This document shows, piece after piece, positions 17,493 to 25,828 of a DNA stretch of 64,000 nucleotides (position 1 is its first letter; the number at the start of each line of letters is the position of its first letter). The DNA lies in the NCBI GenBank assembly GCA_050950645.1, contig JBMNHZ010000002.1, positions 1-64,000 of the forward strand, in the 5' to 3' direction. The notes beneath the pieces are model-generated. The model saw nothing but the letters and a program-made list of their open reading frames with translations. It was not told where the DNA came from and searched no databases. The position numbers and the translations under genes are program-made. Source of the DNA: BRH-c25 sp012519325 (GTDB lineage Bacteria; Bacillota; Clostridia; Lutisporales; Lutisporaceae).

Positions 17493-19235
17493 TCATTCAG
17501 TAATGGTTATGCTGACATCCTCATCAACTGTCATTCCCGGCGGGAGATCAAATTCGCTGTCGCTGATGGGGCCGCCGATTTTGTAGTTTTTGTACAAGGT
17601 TGTCATCGGAAAACCGAAGTAAGGTGTTTCACTTTTCCGCTTCAGGCCGTCCTCGCTGACCCATATCTTTGCGTAAGTCTCGCCGTCTATGGTTATAGCG
17701 ATCACGGAGCAGCTGATGCCGTCAACCGTTTCATTGCCGATAATTTTTGCAACGGCAGATTTCTCCGCGGTACCAAGGATAAAAGGCCCGGTAATGTTAA
17801 AGGGGTTCATGTATTCACTTGGATCCCTGACTTCATATACTCCCTTGACCGCTTCGGATGATCCTTCAAAATAGCTGTAGGATATCCCTTTCGACATGTC
17901 GAAGATGTCTATTTTTGTTTTGTTATCACCAAACTTTTCAGTTAGAACTGATTTGACCATGCTGCCTTTCTTCCAATACTTTGTCTCAGAGGTATATCCC
18001 GATACTTCTGATATTGCTTCAAAGTAACCCGTGTCGATGCCCGTTGCTTTGCTTATAAGTGAATCGAGGTTTGACGCGGGTATAGGGCCGCTGCTTGCCT
18101 TGGCTTCTGCTGTTCCGGATGCCTTTATTTCCGGCGCTTTATCATGGGTTCTGACCGATAAAGCTATGGCCTGTTCCCTTGTAGCCATGCCGTATCCGGC
18201 AGCCTCCTGGACTGGTGTGGTCGCTTTCGGCATAAAATTACCCTGGGCGTCACCGGTAATAATTCCGGTTTTATTCATATATTTTGTTGCTTCCACTGCC
18301 CAAGCCGAAATGTTTTTCTGGTCGGGAAAATCCTTAACGCCCGCAATGCTATAATCCCCTTGGAGGTGAATAGCCTTAATCGCCCTGAACAGCATGGTTG
18401 CGCATTGCTCACGGTTAATCAAAACTTTCGGTGAAAAGGTGGTTTGGGAGGTCCCGGAGGTTATACCTATGTTGTAAGCCTTCAGTACTTGCGGATTTGT
18501 AGTATCCGTAAAAGGATTCGGAGAAACCGGATTGCTTTTTTTACCCGTAACCTTTTCATACAGCAATACCCCAAGCTCGGCAAATTCCTCCCGGGTTATC
18601 GGCTTGGTCATATCGGCGCCCTTCAATATGTCGGGGATAAGTCCCAGGTCATAAGCTTTTTGGAGCTCCGTCTTTGCCCAGCCGGAAGCATTCTTGTAGA
18701 ACGCTTTTGTACCGATAGAAACAACATTGGAAAAGGGGCTGTATATATAATGCTCTTCATCGCTGCCTTGATTAGCTGCATAGGCGTATCTCGCCCGCAA
18801 ATGATAGACATTTGCCTTGATATCTACATTACCATCCACGCCCAAGTCAATAGGATCGCATGTAACATCATCTGTTACATAATTTCCGGGTTTATCGAAC
18901 TCTTCATCAAAATCAAGTGCATTCCCAAAAAGACTCTCACCCATGTCATAACGCCATTGCCCATCACCAATCTTCATATCAACCTGATACTCCGCACCCC
19001 ACTCTCCATGTTCAACACCATATCGCCCCAGTTCCCATATGCTTTGAGGGTTAGTCCACTTAAGCGCAAAATAGGGTCTTCCATCCTCCCATTCCTTGAG
19101 CTCTACTATCAGGTTTTGCGGGGTTTGATCAAAGTTGCCGCCAGTCGGCAGATTGGCCGCAAATACCGATAAATTCCCCACCATGGTAACAATTATTACC
19201 ACGGTGATTAAAAAAGCCATAAGTTTCCTTTTCAC
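17493..19235 (-). CDS. Secreted SLH-domain surface protein
   Basis: The GTG at 19233-19235 is chosen because AGGAGG (complement of 19243-19248) lies seven bases ahead; the longer frame starts inside the leader. The ~580-residue protein has a signal peptide (KRKLMAFLITVV... to VFA), a ~150-residue fibronectin-like region (WTNPQSIWELGRYGVEHGEW) and three SLH repeats (~180-375; ITREEFAELGVLLYE, INREQCATMLFRA, ATREQAIALSVRT). The C-terminal ~200 residues resemble LolA/RseB-like lipoprotein-sensing folds (YEVRDPSEYMNPFN, TYAKIWVSEDGLKRKSE). It is likely a wall-anchored surface protein of unknown ligand. GC content is higher than in its neighbours. Confidence 0.85.
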   Translation of the reverse strand: MKRKLMAFLITVVIIVTMVGNLSVFAANLPTGGNFDQTPQNLIVELKEWEDGRPYFALKWTNPQSIWELGRYGVEHGEWGAEYQVDMKIGDGQWRYDMGESLFGNALDFDEEFDKPGNYVTDDVTCDPIDLGVDGNVDIKANVYHLRARYAYAANQGSDEEHYIYSPFSNVVSIGTKAFYKNASGWAKTELQKAYDLGLIPDILKGADMTKPITREEFAELGVLLYEKVTGKKSNPVSPNPFTDTTNPQVLKAYNIGITSGTSQTTFSPKVLINREQCATMLFRAIKAIHLQGDYSIAGVKDFPDQKNISAWAVEATKYMNKTGIITGDAQGNFMPKATTPVQEAAGYGMATREQAIALSVRTHDKAPEIKASGTAEAKASSGPIPASNLDSLISKATGIDTGYFEAISEVSGYTSETKYWKKGSMVKSVLTEKFGDNKTKIDIFDMSKGISYSYFEGSSEAVKGVYEVRDPSEYMNPFNITGPFILGTAEKSAVAKIIGNETVDGISCSVIAITIDGETYAKIWVSEDGLKRKSETPYFGFPMTTLYKNYKIGGPISDSEFDLPPGMTVDEDVSITITE

Positions 19236-19424
19236 TGATCTTCCTCCTATAATATTTTTTGTTTTAATATTCACGCACTACGGCATATTTCCAGGTTAAT
19301 AAGCCGCTGTCTTGTTTACCATGGTCAATGTATACTGTAGCGTCAATTCATATTTTATTAGCCGGCTGACTGCAAGGATAGGTTGAATATGCTCATAATT
19401 GGTACGAAAAGTGTTATTTGAAAT

Positions 19425-19473
19425 AAAAAACGTGAAAGAGAGGTGCCATCCGTCTCGGGGCAAGACCTCTCTT
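19425..19473 (-). terminator. Terminator downstream of the acetyltransferase gene
   Basis: On the minus strand AAGAGAGGT (complement of 19465-19473) pairs with ACCTCTCTT (complement of 19436-19444), followed after CACG by TTTTTT. This is a usable intrinsic terminator for the gene at 19534-19962. Confidence 0.65.
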
Positions 19474-19533
19474 CCTTTTTCCGTATCGGTTTGGGGTTAC
19501 GAAATATTTATTTCCAGGCAGATTTCATTGCAG

Positions 19534-19962
19534 TTAGGAAACTTGGGGGCAATTGATGCAATCTGTCCAGACCTTATGAGGCATCGTTTCCTTATCTATA
19601 ACCTTAAAGCCCATTTTCTCAAAAAATCCGGGCTGATAAGTCAGAGTAAAAACCTTTTGAAGCCCCAGCTCCTTTGTTTCTTTTAATATAAATTCAACTA
19701 TCCGTCTGCCTATTCCCTGTCTTTCCATACCGCTCCTGACTGCCAGGGTCCGCAGCTCCGCCAGGTCGTTCCAAAGCACATGAAGTGCTCCAATCCCTGC
19801 GATTTGACCGTCTATTTCAATAACGACAAAATCACGGATGTTTTCACATAAGGCACTGCGGGAGCGGGGAAGCATCAGGCCTTTTTCTGCATAATAATTC
19901 ACTAATTCATACATTTCTTCAACTTGGGGCAATATCGCCTTGCGAATAGTCAACACAAACAC
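19534..19962 (-). CDS. ArgA-like GNAT N-acetyltransferase
   Basis: This 142-residue single GNAT domain has the acetyl-CoA loop RSGMERQGIGRRIV (~82-95), preceded by ELRTLAV. The C-terminus FFEKMGFKVIDKETMPHKVWTDCINCPQ is characteristic of the short N-acetylglutamate-synthase-type GNATs that substitute for classical ArgA. Its likely role is transfer of acetyl from acetyl-CoA to glutamate or another amino acid at the start of arginine synthesis. No arg genes adjoin, so the substrate is inferred from the signature only. Confidence 0.8.
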   Translation of the reverse strand: MFVLTIRKAILPQVEEMYELVNYYAEKGLMLPRSRSALCENIRDFVVIEIDGQIAGIGALHVLWNDLAELRTLAVRSGMERQGIGRRIVEFILKETKELGLQKVFTLTYQPGFFEKMGFKVIDKETMPHKVWTDCINCPQVS

Positions 19963-20045
19963 CTGCCTTAGTATTATATATAATGCTTATCATAACAAAT
20001 GATGCATAATATTACAATACTAATGCATAAATATTTTTACAATGG

Positions 20046-20564
20046 TTAATTATTCCTCAACACTGTTATAAACCCATCAAGTATTTGATGGCTAATCTTA
20101 AAACCTTTATGTATATAGAATTTTAATGCATTGTCGTTTCCGTTTGATACAAAGATAAACAAATCACTTATTGGCTTAAAGGTGCTTAACCAATTCATGG
20201 ACCCCATATTACGATAATTTTCCTTTATAAAAAACTGAGAAAGGCAGCCGACATCATCGGTTTTAACAGAATCAAAGTCAAAGAAATCTACAGGCTCAAG
20301 AGTTGCGAATCCACCTGAATATGTATATTTTGATGAAATATTGCTATATGCATAACCTACAATTTCATTTTCATCTTTTGCCACAATTATATAGTTGGCC
20401 TTGGCACCCTTGACAGATGGAAGCACTCTGGTTTCATAAGACATGTTGTCAAACCACTCAGGATGTATATATGCTTTGGATTTTTGATAAGCCATTAAAT
20501 CATTGCATAAATCCTTAATGCAAATAATATTATCTTCAGAAACAACTTCATAACGGATATTCAT
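20046..20564 (-). CDS. GNAT acetyltransferase with an apparent gap in the acetyl-CoA loop
   Basis: The ATG at 20562-20564 follows TAGGAGGAAAG, giving 172 residues; the longer frame is not needed. The C-terminal half is clearly GNAT (FIFVSNGNDNALKFYIHKGFKISHQ). Where family members carry R-x-x-G-x-G/A followed by a helix, this protein runs from ENYRNMG straight into SMNWLSTF, about ten residues short. That is most easily an in-frame deletion removing the pyrophosphate loop, so activity is doubtful. It is divergent from the HxlR regulator at 20705, with a short AT-rich promoter region between. Confidence 0.7.
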   Translation of the reverse strand: MNIRYEVVSEDNIICIKDLCNDLMAYQKSKAYIHPEWFDNMSYETRVLPSVKGAKANYIIVAKDENEIVGYAYSNISSKYTYSGGFATLEPVDFFDFDSVKTDDVGCLSQFFIKENYRNMGSMNWLSTFKPISDLFIFVSNGNDNALKFYIHKGFKISHQILDGFITVLRNN

Positions 20565-20704
20565 GTTAACTTTCCTCCTAAAAAACAAAATACCTATTTT
20601 ATTGTTCAATAAGCTTTGGTATCATTATATCAGTTGCTATTACTATAACAAGTATGCAGTATTTTCTGCCTAAGAAAGAAAAAACTGAGTATAGGAGTGG
20701 TATT

Positions 20705-21046
20705 GTGAATAACCAAGGGTTATATAAAAGTAAATTTGACAACTGCCCCTTGACATTTGCTTTAAATTTTATAGGTGGAAAGTGGAGACTGCCTATTATT
20801 TGGGTGCTAAGTAAAAATGGAACAATGAGGTATAATGAATTAAAAAGAAGTATTGACGGAATTACCAATATGATGTTGACTCAATCATTAAAGGAACTGG
20901 AATTGAACGGTATTATCAACAGAAAGCAGTTTATGGAAGTACCGCCGAGAGTTAAGTATTCACTGACAGATAACGGGGAAGAGCTTATCCCCGCTCTTAA
21001 GGCACTGGCCAATTGGGGCAAAAACATGAAGAGTATTGCGGAATAA
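20705..21046 (+). CDS. HxlR-family winged-helix regulator
   Basis: The GTG at 20705 follows AGGAGTGG (20693-20700); the upstream frame to 20654 overlaps the divergent promoter zone. The 113-residue protein has the HxlR signature NCPLTFALNFIGGKWRLPIIW, with the conserved Cys, then the recognition helix ITNMMLTQSLKELE and the wing PPRVKYSLTDNGEEL. HxlR proteins often sense electrophiles or redox state through that Cys and act on a neighbour. The divergent acetyltransferase gene is the natural candidate target. Confidence 0.9.
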   Translation: MNNQGLYKSKFDNCPLTFALNFIGGKWRLPIIWVLSKNGTMRYNELKRSIDGITNMMLTQSLKELELNGIINRKQFMEVPPRVKYSLTDNGEELIPALKALANWGKNMKSIAE

Positions 21047-21138
21047 GGATTGAATAAGATGTGCAAATTTAAGTTCAATAAAAGAAAACATTGCGTTATA
21101 ATGTTCACATAGAATAACGAAGATGGGAGGAATAGAAG

Positions 21139-21615
21139 ATGAACGGGACACATCTGGTAACCAAAGTAAACAGCATAATTGAAAAGTATAACGGATCACA
21201 GGAGAGACTGATACAGATTCTTTTGGATTTGCAGAAGGAATCGGGACAGAACTATTTATCCGAAGACTGCATCAAAGAAGTATCAAGGATTCTTGATATG
21301 CCCATAAGCAAGGTATTTGAAGTCGCTACTTTTTATTCAATGTTTAACAGAGAACCAAAAGGCAAATATATTATTGAAGTTTGTAAAAGTGCACCATGCC
21401 ATGTAACGGGTTCCAAGAATGTGTCAAAAATGTTTGAAGAGGCTTTGAATATTAAAATGGGAGAAACCACATCGGATAATATATTTACTCTGCAGTATTC
21501 AAGCTGCTTTGGAGGCTGTGATGTCAGCCCGGCCGTAAAAATTAATGAGAAAATATATGGGAACCTGACGATGGAAAAAATTAATGAAATTATCGATATG
21601 TATCGGAGGAAATAG
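21139..21615 (+). CDS. nuoE: NuoE-type [2Fe-2S] NADH dehydrogenase subunit
   Basis: This 158-residue thioredoxin-like ferredoxin has the [2Fe-2S] cysteines in VCKSAPCHVTG (~86-96) and CFGGCDVSP (~123-131), the C-x4-C...C-x3-C pattern of NuoE/HoxE/HydC. The N-terminal helical domain (RLIQILLDLQKESGQNYLS) is standard. The site is GGGAGG. It is followed three bases later by the NuoF gene, so the two form a diaphorase module passing electrons between NAD(H) and another partner that is not encoded nearby. Confidence 0.93.
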   Translation: MNGTHLVTKVNSIIEKYNGSQERLIQILLDLQKESGQNYLSEDCIKEVSRILDMPISKVFEVATFYSMFNREPKGKYIIEVCKSAPCHVTGSKNVSKMFEEALNIKMGETTSDNIFTLQYSSCFGGCDVSPAVKINEKIYGNLTMEKINEIIDMYRRK

Positions 21616-21618
21616 GCC

Positions 21619-22914
21619 ATGGCAAAGATAGTAAAACTTATTTCAAAGAACTGCGGCAAAATAGTCCCGGGTTCAGTAGAGGATTATGTAAAAGCAGGAG
21701 GATATACAGGCTTAAGAAAGGCTATGAAAATGGATCCCCAGGAAATAATTGAAGAAGTTAAAAAGTCAAATCTTATGGGGAGAGGCGGAGCCGGATACCC
21801 TACGGGGAAAAAATGGGAGCAGGCTTATGCAAATCCAAGGAGACCGGAATATGTTGTATGTAATGGTGATGAAGGAGAACCCGGCACTTATAAAGACAGG
21901 CTCATACTTAGCCAGGATCCTTTGCGCTTGATTGAAGGAATGACCATTGCGGCGTATGTTTTTAATATTAAAGAAGGATACATATATGTCAGAGGGGAAT
22001 ACCTGGATTTAAAAGATACAATCAATGATGCCATAAAGAATGCAGAAGAGGCAAATTACCTGGGAAAAAACATTTTGGGCTCTGATTTTAGTTTTCACAT
22101 TCAAGTGGTCTGGGGTGCAGGTGCTTATGTGTGCGGAGAAAATACCGCTTTGCTTGAATCTATAGAAGGAAAATCCGGCAGGCCGCGTAAAAAGCCGCCC
22201 TTTCTTACACGTGTAGGGTTGCACCAAGCACCTACTTTGCTGCAAAATGTAGAGACCTACAGCAATATTTCCTATATTGTAGAGCATGGCGGAGAAAAGT
22301 ATCACAGCTACGGCACAGAATACAGCGGCGGTACCAAATTGGTTTGCCTGTCAGGAAATATTGCAAACAAGGGAGTATATGAAATACCTTTTGGTACTCC
22401 TATAAGAGAAATCATATATGAAACAGGCGGAGGTATTCCCGGAGGTAGAAATCTTAAGTTTGTCCAATTAGGAGGTTCCTCAGGCTCATGTTTTAAAGAT
22501 GAGAAGCTTGATACACCTATGTGCTACAAAGCTCTTAAAGATGCCGGCTTGAAGCTTGGTTCGGGGGCATTGCTGGTGATTGATGACTCTAATTGCGTAA
22601 TAGACTTTCTGAAATGCATAACAGAATTTTTCATTCATGAATCCTGCGGAAAGTGTACACCTTGTCGTGAAGGCAACACTAGAATATTTGAGCTCCTAGA
22701 CAAACTTTCTAAAGGAATAGCAGGAAAAGAAGATATGGACAGGCTATGTGAAATATCCGATTTAATGAAAAAAACATCATTTTGCGGACTGGGACAGGCG
22801 GCTACAACGGCTCTCACAGATTGTATAAAATATATGAAGGATGAGTTTTTAGAACACATAGAAGGATATTGCAGGGCAGGAGTCTGCAATATGTCCGGTA
22901 AGGAGAAAATATGA
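21619..22914 (+). CDS. nuoF: NuoF-type NADH-binding flavoprotein subunit
   Basis: The 431 residues show the NADH/FMN region GRGGAGYPTGKKW (~53-65), CNGDEGEPGTYKDR and GAGAYVCGENTALLESIEG, the SLBB-like middle, and the C-terminal [4Fe-4S] motif ESCGKCTPCREG with a later Cys (~SFCGLGQ). The fused N-terminal thioredoxin and C-terminal ferredoxin domains seen in HydB-type bifurcating subunits are absent. It pairs with NuoE just upstream and overlaps the racemase gene downstream by four bases (ATGA). No NuoG, hydrogenase or formate dehydrogenase gene follows, so its electron partner must be elsewhere. Confidence 0.94.
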   Translation: MAKIVKLISKNCGKIVPGSVEDYVKAGGYTGLRKAMKMDPQEIIEEVKKSNLMGRGGAGYPTGKKWEQAYANPRRPEYVVCNGDEGEPGTYKDRLILSQDPLRLIEGMTIAAYVFNIKEGYIYVRGEYLDLKDTINDAIKNAEEANYLGKNILGSDFSFHIQVVWGAGAYVCGENTALLESIEGKSGRPRKKPPFLTRVGLHQAPTLLQNVETYSNISYIVEHGGEKYHSYGTEYSGGTKLVCLSGNIANKGVYEIPFGTPIREIIYETGGGIPGGRNLKFVQLGGSSGSCFKDEKLDTPMCYKALKDAGLKLGSGALLVIDDSNCVIDFLKCITEFFIHESCGKCTPCREGNTRIFELLDKLSKGIAGKEDMDRLCEISDLMKKTSFCGLGQAATTALTDCIKYMKDEFLEHIEGYCRAGVCNMSGKEKI

Positions 22915-24008
22915 TTAAGTATGAAGAAAAATACCCTGTATATGAGATTTCGGCCTCAAAAATAAAGAGCAATGCCTGTAAAATATACGAGATGTGCAAA
23001 TCCAACGGTATTGAACCTGTGGGTGTTGTAAAGGGCTTCAGTGCAATACCGGAGGTGGCGGAATTATTTATAGAGGCAGGCTTCAAGACATTAGGGGATT
23101 CAAGGATGAGGGAAATTATAAAGCTCCGCTTGGCTAATATCAAAGGGGAGCTTATGCTCATCCGAATACCAATGCCATGTGAAGTACCCGAGCTGGTAAG
23201 CTATGCAGATTCAAGCCTGAATTCTGAAATTGAAACAATCAGGCTTATCAATAAAGAAGCAAGAATCCAGGGAAAAGTTCACGGAATCATATTGATGGTT
23301 GACCTGGGAGACTTAAGAGAAGGCTTTTTTTGCAGGGAAGAGGCTATTGAAGCTGCAAAAGAAGTCGAAATGATGGAGAATGTCAAGCTGCTGGGAATCG
23401 GTACAAATTTGGGGTGCTATGGATCTATCAAGCCTTCGGAAAAGAATCTGGGAGAGTTGTGTGAACTGGCAGAAGCAATTGAAAAAGAGATAGAAAGAAG
23501 ACTCGAGATAATATCAGGAGGAGCAAGTACATCCCTGTCACTATTAATAAATGGCAAGATGCCTGAACGTATCAACCACTTGAGAATAGGGGAGGCAATC
23601 ATTACGGCAAAGGACTTCCCATATGTGTGGGGTATAGAAATGCCGGGGATTTATCGGGATCCAATGGTATTAAAGGCACAGGTGATTGAAGTTAAAGAGA
23701 AACCAAGCTATCCTATAGGAGAAATATTTGTAGATGCCTTTGGAAACAGGCCGGTATATACGGATAGAGGAATACGCAAAAGAGCGGTACTTGCGATAGG
23801 GAATAAAGATATTGGCGATTTTTCAAAACTAAAGCCGCGAAATGAGGGAATTGAGATAATAGGGAGCAGCAGCGACCATCTGATACTTGATATAGAAGAT
23901 TATCCAGGGGAAATCAAAGTAGGAGATGTATTGGAGTTTGATACCTTTTATGCGGCAATGGTCTTTTTGTGCTCCAGTGATTGTGTTAGAAAGGAAATAG
24001 TTGAGTAA
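22911..24008 (+). CDS. orr: Alanine/ornithine racemase-family PLP enzyme
   Basis: This 365-residue fold-type III PLP protein has the Schiff-base Lys in PVGVVKGFSAIPE (Lys ~40). VHGIILMVDLGDLREG, LLGIGTNLGCYG and the phosphate-binding ISGGASTSLS follow, typical of the Orr branch described from clostridial ornithine fermentation (L-ornithine to D-ornithine) rather than Alr. Translation is coupled to nuoF by an ATGA overlap. In oxidative ornithine breakdown, racemisation is followed by aminomutase and dehydrogenase steps producing NADH, but none of those genes is here. Substrate is assigned by family only. Confidence 0.8.
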   Translation: MIKYEEKYPVYEISASKIKSNACKIYEMCKSNGIEPVGVVKGFSAIPEVAELFIEAGFKTLGDSRMREIIKLRLANIKGELMLIRIPMPCEVPELVSYADSSLNSEIETIRLINKEARIQGKVHGIILMVDLGDLREGFFCREEAIEAAKEVEMMENVKLLGIGTNLGCYGSIKPSEKNLGELCELAEAIEKEIERRLEIISGGASTSLSLLINGKMPERINHLRIGEAIITAKDFPYVWGIEMPGIYRDPMVLKAQVIEVKEKPSYPIGEIFVDAFGNRPVYTDRGIRKRAVLAIGNKDIGDFSKLKPRNEGIEIIGSSSDHLILDIEDYPGEIKVGDVLEFDTFYAAMVFLCSSDCVRKEIVE

Positions 24009-24012
24009 ACCT

Positions 24013-24192
24013 TTAGTGTTCCACCAGGCTGGTTACAGGTACTTTCAGCCTGTTCGAAGGCTGATTGATTAAATGGATATCAGCAATTCCGGTTTCCTCG
24101 TCCACATTTTCAATGTATATCGGCATTCCTTTATAGGTTACATGTGTCATAACTGATGAAGCGGTAATGGCCTTTGCACGTCTTCTATCCAT
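24013..24192 (-). CDS. sspH: H-type small acid-soluble spore protein (SspH-like)
   Basis: This short gene reads from ATG 24190-24192 to TAA 24013-24015: 59 residues beginning MDRRRAKAITASSVMTHVTY. AGGAGG lies eight bases before the start. The pattern RAKxI...VTYxGxPIxIExVDEETGxA...LKVPVTSLVE matches the SspH family of minor spore-core proteins, known as forespore-expressed in Bacillus. It is convergent with the racemase gene, only four bases from its stop. I could not identify a convincing sigma-G promoter by eye. Confidence 0.85.
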   Translation of the reverse strand: MDRRRAKAITASSVMTHVTYKGMPIYIENVDEETGIADIHLINQPSNRLKVPVTSLVEH

Positions 24193-24622
24193 TGGATATA
24201 CCTCCTGATTTTTTATTAAACATAGTTTTTACATTAAGAAAGGCAATTATTCTTTTTATGAAATTAGTTCACTAATAAATAATAACTGTAGTTATAGAAA
24301 AACAGCAAAAATCCCGAAAAGCGTTGAAATTACTGGATTGTTAATTGCGCAAAAGAATTATTTAGCGCAATGCGACACAATTTTACAGAAAATGATAGTA
24401 TTTTTTCGACATGTTTTTCTTCTCAGTTGCATCTCAATATTGTAATATTGCTTGATTTTTATATTCAAGTATGACATTAATAATAGTATCTTAAATAATT
24501 AGTAAATAATGTAACACATATATATTTCAATATGAACTAAAAATATAGTAAACGGGTAATTGAAATTTTGTGGTGAGTTATGGCGAAGTATTTGAGAAAT
24601 AAGATTTTGGAGGTACACAAAC
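24193..24622. other. 430-bp AT-rich intergenic region with the cold-shock gene leader
   Basis: This region holds the spore-gene promoter on the minus strand and a long probable 5' untranslated leader of the cold-shock gene on the plus strand, which is common for csp mRNAs. No open frame, tRNA or recognisable riboswitch is visible. TTTTGGAGGTA at 24605-24615 is the csp ribosome site. Confidence 0.5.
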
Positions 24623-24820
24623 ATGGTTGGTACGGTTAAATGGTTCAATGGTGAGAAGGGTTATGGATTTATTACAGGAGAAGATGGCACAGATGTTTTT
24701 GCTCATTTTTCTCAGATAAATGCAGAGGGTTACAAATCACTTCAAGAAGGCCAGAAAGTATCTTATGATGTAACAAACGGGCCAAAAGGGCCTCAGGCAG
24801 AAAATATCACTGTTATATAA
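24623..24820 (+). CDS. Cold-shock protein, CspA family
   Basis: The 65-residue OB-fold protein has RNP1 KGYGFI and RNP2 VFAHFS, starting MVGTVKWFNGEKGYGF. It binds single-stranded RNA and DNA as an RNA chaperone in the cytoplasm. A long leader and the site TTTTGGAGGTA fit cold-regulated translation. Its last codons run into a dispersed repeat: the TAA stop (24818-24820) is inside the repeat's terminal TATAAC. The final residues ITVI may therefore have been changed by the insertion. Confidence 0.96.
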   Translation: MVGTVKWFNGEKGYGFITGEDGTDVFAHFSQINAEGYKSLQEGQKVSYDVTNGPKGPQAENITVI

Positions 24821-24964
24821 CGAGGCGAAAAGATGTCCCCCGCTTCTTAAGTGGTGGATACCGCTTCCGCTGTCAAGCAGGCGGTGAGTATATCTCCCGC
24901 CTCGTTGAAACGCTCGGGTAGGTTTTTGCAAGTGTGCAAAAACCCTCATTGAAATCTTGTTATA
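24816..24964 (+). repeat. Dispersed hairpin element, copy B (most complete)
   Basis: TATAACGAG at 24816-24824 and CTTGTTATA at 24956-24964 form near-perfect terminal inverted repeats, ending in TA as if duplicated at the target. AACGAGGCG pairs with CGCCTCGTT; a central GC-rich hairpin follows, then GGTTTTTGCA/TGCAAAAACC as in copy A. The 149-bp size, terminal repeats and lack of coding fit a MITE-like element mobilised by an IS elsewhere. It overlaps the csp stop codon. Confidence 0.8.
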
Positions 24965-24978
24965 ACGTTGATATTTTA

Positions 24979-25011
24979 CCCCTTGACAGCAATGCTGATC
25001 AGGGGGTTTTT
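24979..25011 (+). terminator. Intrinsic terminator for the cold-shock gene
   Basis: CCCCTTGA (24979-24986) pairs with TCAGGGGG (24999-25006), with one G-U, and TTTTT follows. The dispersed repeat therefore sits in the 3' untranslated region of the csp transcript, between stop codon and terminator. Confidence 0.8.
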
Positions 25012-25050
25012 AAATAGAATATTACAAAGGAAAAATGGGGGTATGTTTTG

Positions 25051-25338
25051 ATGATTAAAGTAGTAGCAAAAAGTTTTTCAAAACCGGACAAGCTTGATGA
25101 GATTCTGAAGCTGACTGCAGAAATGGTGGAAAAGACCGTTAAAGAGGAGGGCTGCATAAAGTATGAGGCCTTTCAGGATATTAGAGCTCCCGAAGTCATT
25201 ATTATAATCGAGGAATGGGAAAGCCAGGAGGCTCTAAACAGACATATGGCTTCAGAGCATTTCAGAAGAATAGTACCCAAGTTAAATGAGCTGAGACAAA
25301 AAGCATCGGAAGTCAATGTATTAAAAAAGCTGTTTTAA
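25051..25338 (+). CDS. Antibiotic biosynthesis monooxygenase (ABM) domain protein
   Basis: The 95-residue protein is one dimeric alpha/beta-barrel ABM domain: MIKVVAKSFSKPDKLDEIL, CIKYEAFQDI, IIIIEEWESQEALNRHMASEHF. Relatives include YgiN-type quinol monooxygenases and heme-degrading IsdG-like proteins, but many members are uncharacterised. The ATG at 25051 is chosen over the TTG three bases earlier; the GGGGG site is nearby. Function beyond the fold is unknown. Confidence 0.85.
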   Translation: MIKVVAKSFSKPDKLDEILKLTAEMVEKTVKEEGCIKYEAFQDIRAPEVIIIIEEWESQEALNRHMASEHFRRIVPKLNELRQKASEVNVLKKLF

Positions 25339-25360
25339 ATTATTAAAGAATGAATTTCAG

Positions 25361-25389
25361 GGCCCCACGGCAACTTTTGCCGCAGGGCC
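25361..25389. terminator. Terminator between the ABM and gerW genes
   Basis: GGCCC (25361-25365) pairs with GGGCC (25385-25389) and CGGCAA with TTGCCG inside it. TTTCATT follows on the plus strand. The genes converge, so it may serve both. Confidence 0.7.
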
Positions 25390-25394
25390 TTTCA

Positions 25395-25799
25395 TTACGA
25401 GCTTTGCTGCTGATTCTGCTGCTGGTTGTTTTGTCCTTTGCCTATTATCTGAGGCAGCTGATTAATTAATTGGCTTATGTTGCCCGGGTTGGCATTTACA
25501 GGAAGGACCGAGACATTTTCACCATCTACCAGTGCCAAAGCATCTGTACTGATTCTGGCACCAAGGCCCAGAGCATCCATTCCGGCATTGCTGGTACCCT
25601 GGTTTGAGCCTGCAGTTCCCCCGGACATTTTGCCGGAAGTATTGCCGCCTCCATATCCAATTGTTACGGATATAATTGGTATTAAGGTCTTATCTCCTTG
25701 CGAGACAGGCTTTCCAAGCAGCCCCTCATTTTGCGTAAAGGTTTCAATATTTGTGAATAGCGTATCAATATTCTGGTTTAGAGAAGTATTAACTTCCAT
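25395..25799 (-). CDS. gerW: GerW/YtfJ-family spore protein
   Basis: The 134 residues show the GerW core: IETFTQNEGLLGKPVSQGDKTLIPI, VTIGYGGG, then the glycine-rich loop and GLGARISTDALALVDGENVSVLPV. The tail is Gln/Asn-rich (QNNQQQNQQQSS). In Bacillus the homologue is a spore protein needed for normal L-alanine germination. It lies 29 bp downstream of the DUF2953 gene, the usual ytfI-ytfJ-like pairing, so the two are one sporulation operon. Confidence 0.92.
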   Translation of the reverse strand: MEVNTSLNQNIDTLFTNIETFTQNEGLLGKPVSQGDKTLIPIISVTIGYGGGNTSGKMSGGTAGSNQGTSNAGMDALGLGARISTDALALVDGENVSVLPVNANPGNISQLINQLPQIIGKGQNNQQQNQQQSS

Positions 25800-25828
25800 G
25801 GGTTATCCTCCTTTGATAATATTACTTT

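Noticed and set aside
18444..19172. 242-residue plus-strand frame opposite the SLH gene
   Set aside because: It has no ribosome site or known family and lies wholly antisense to a clear SLH protein.
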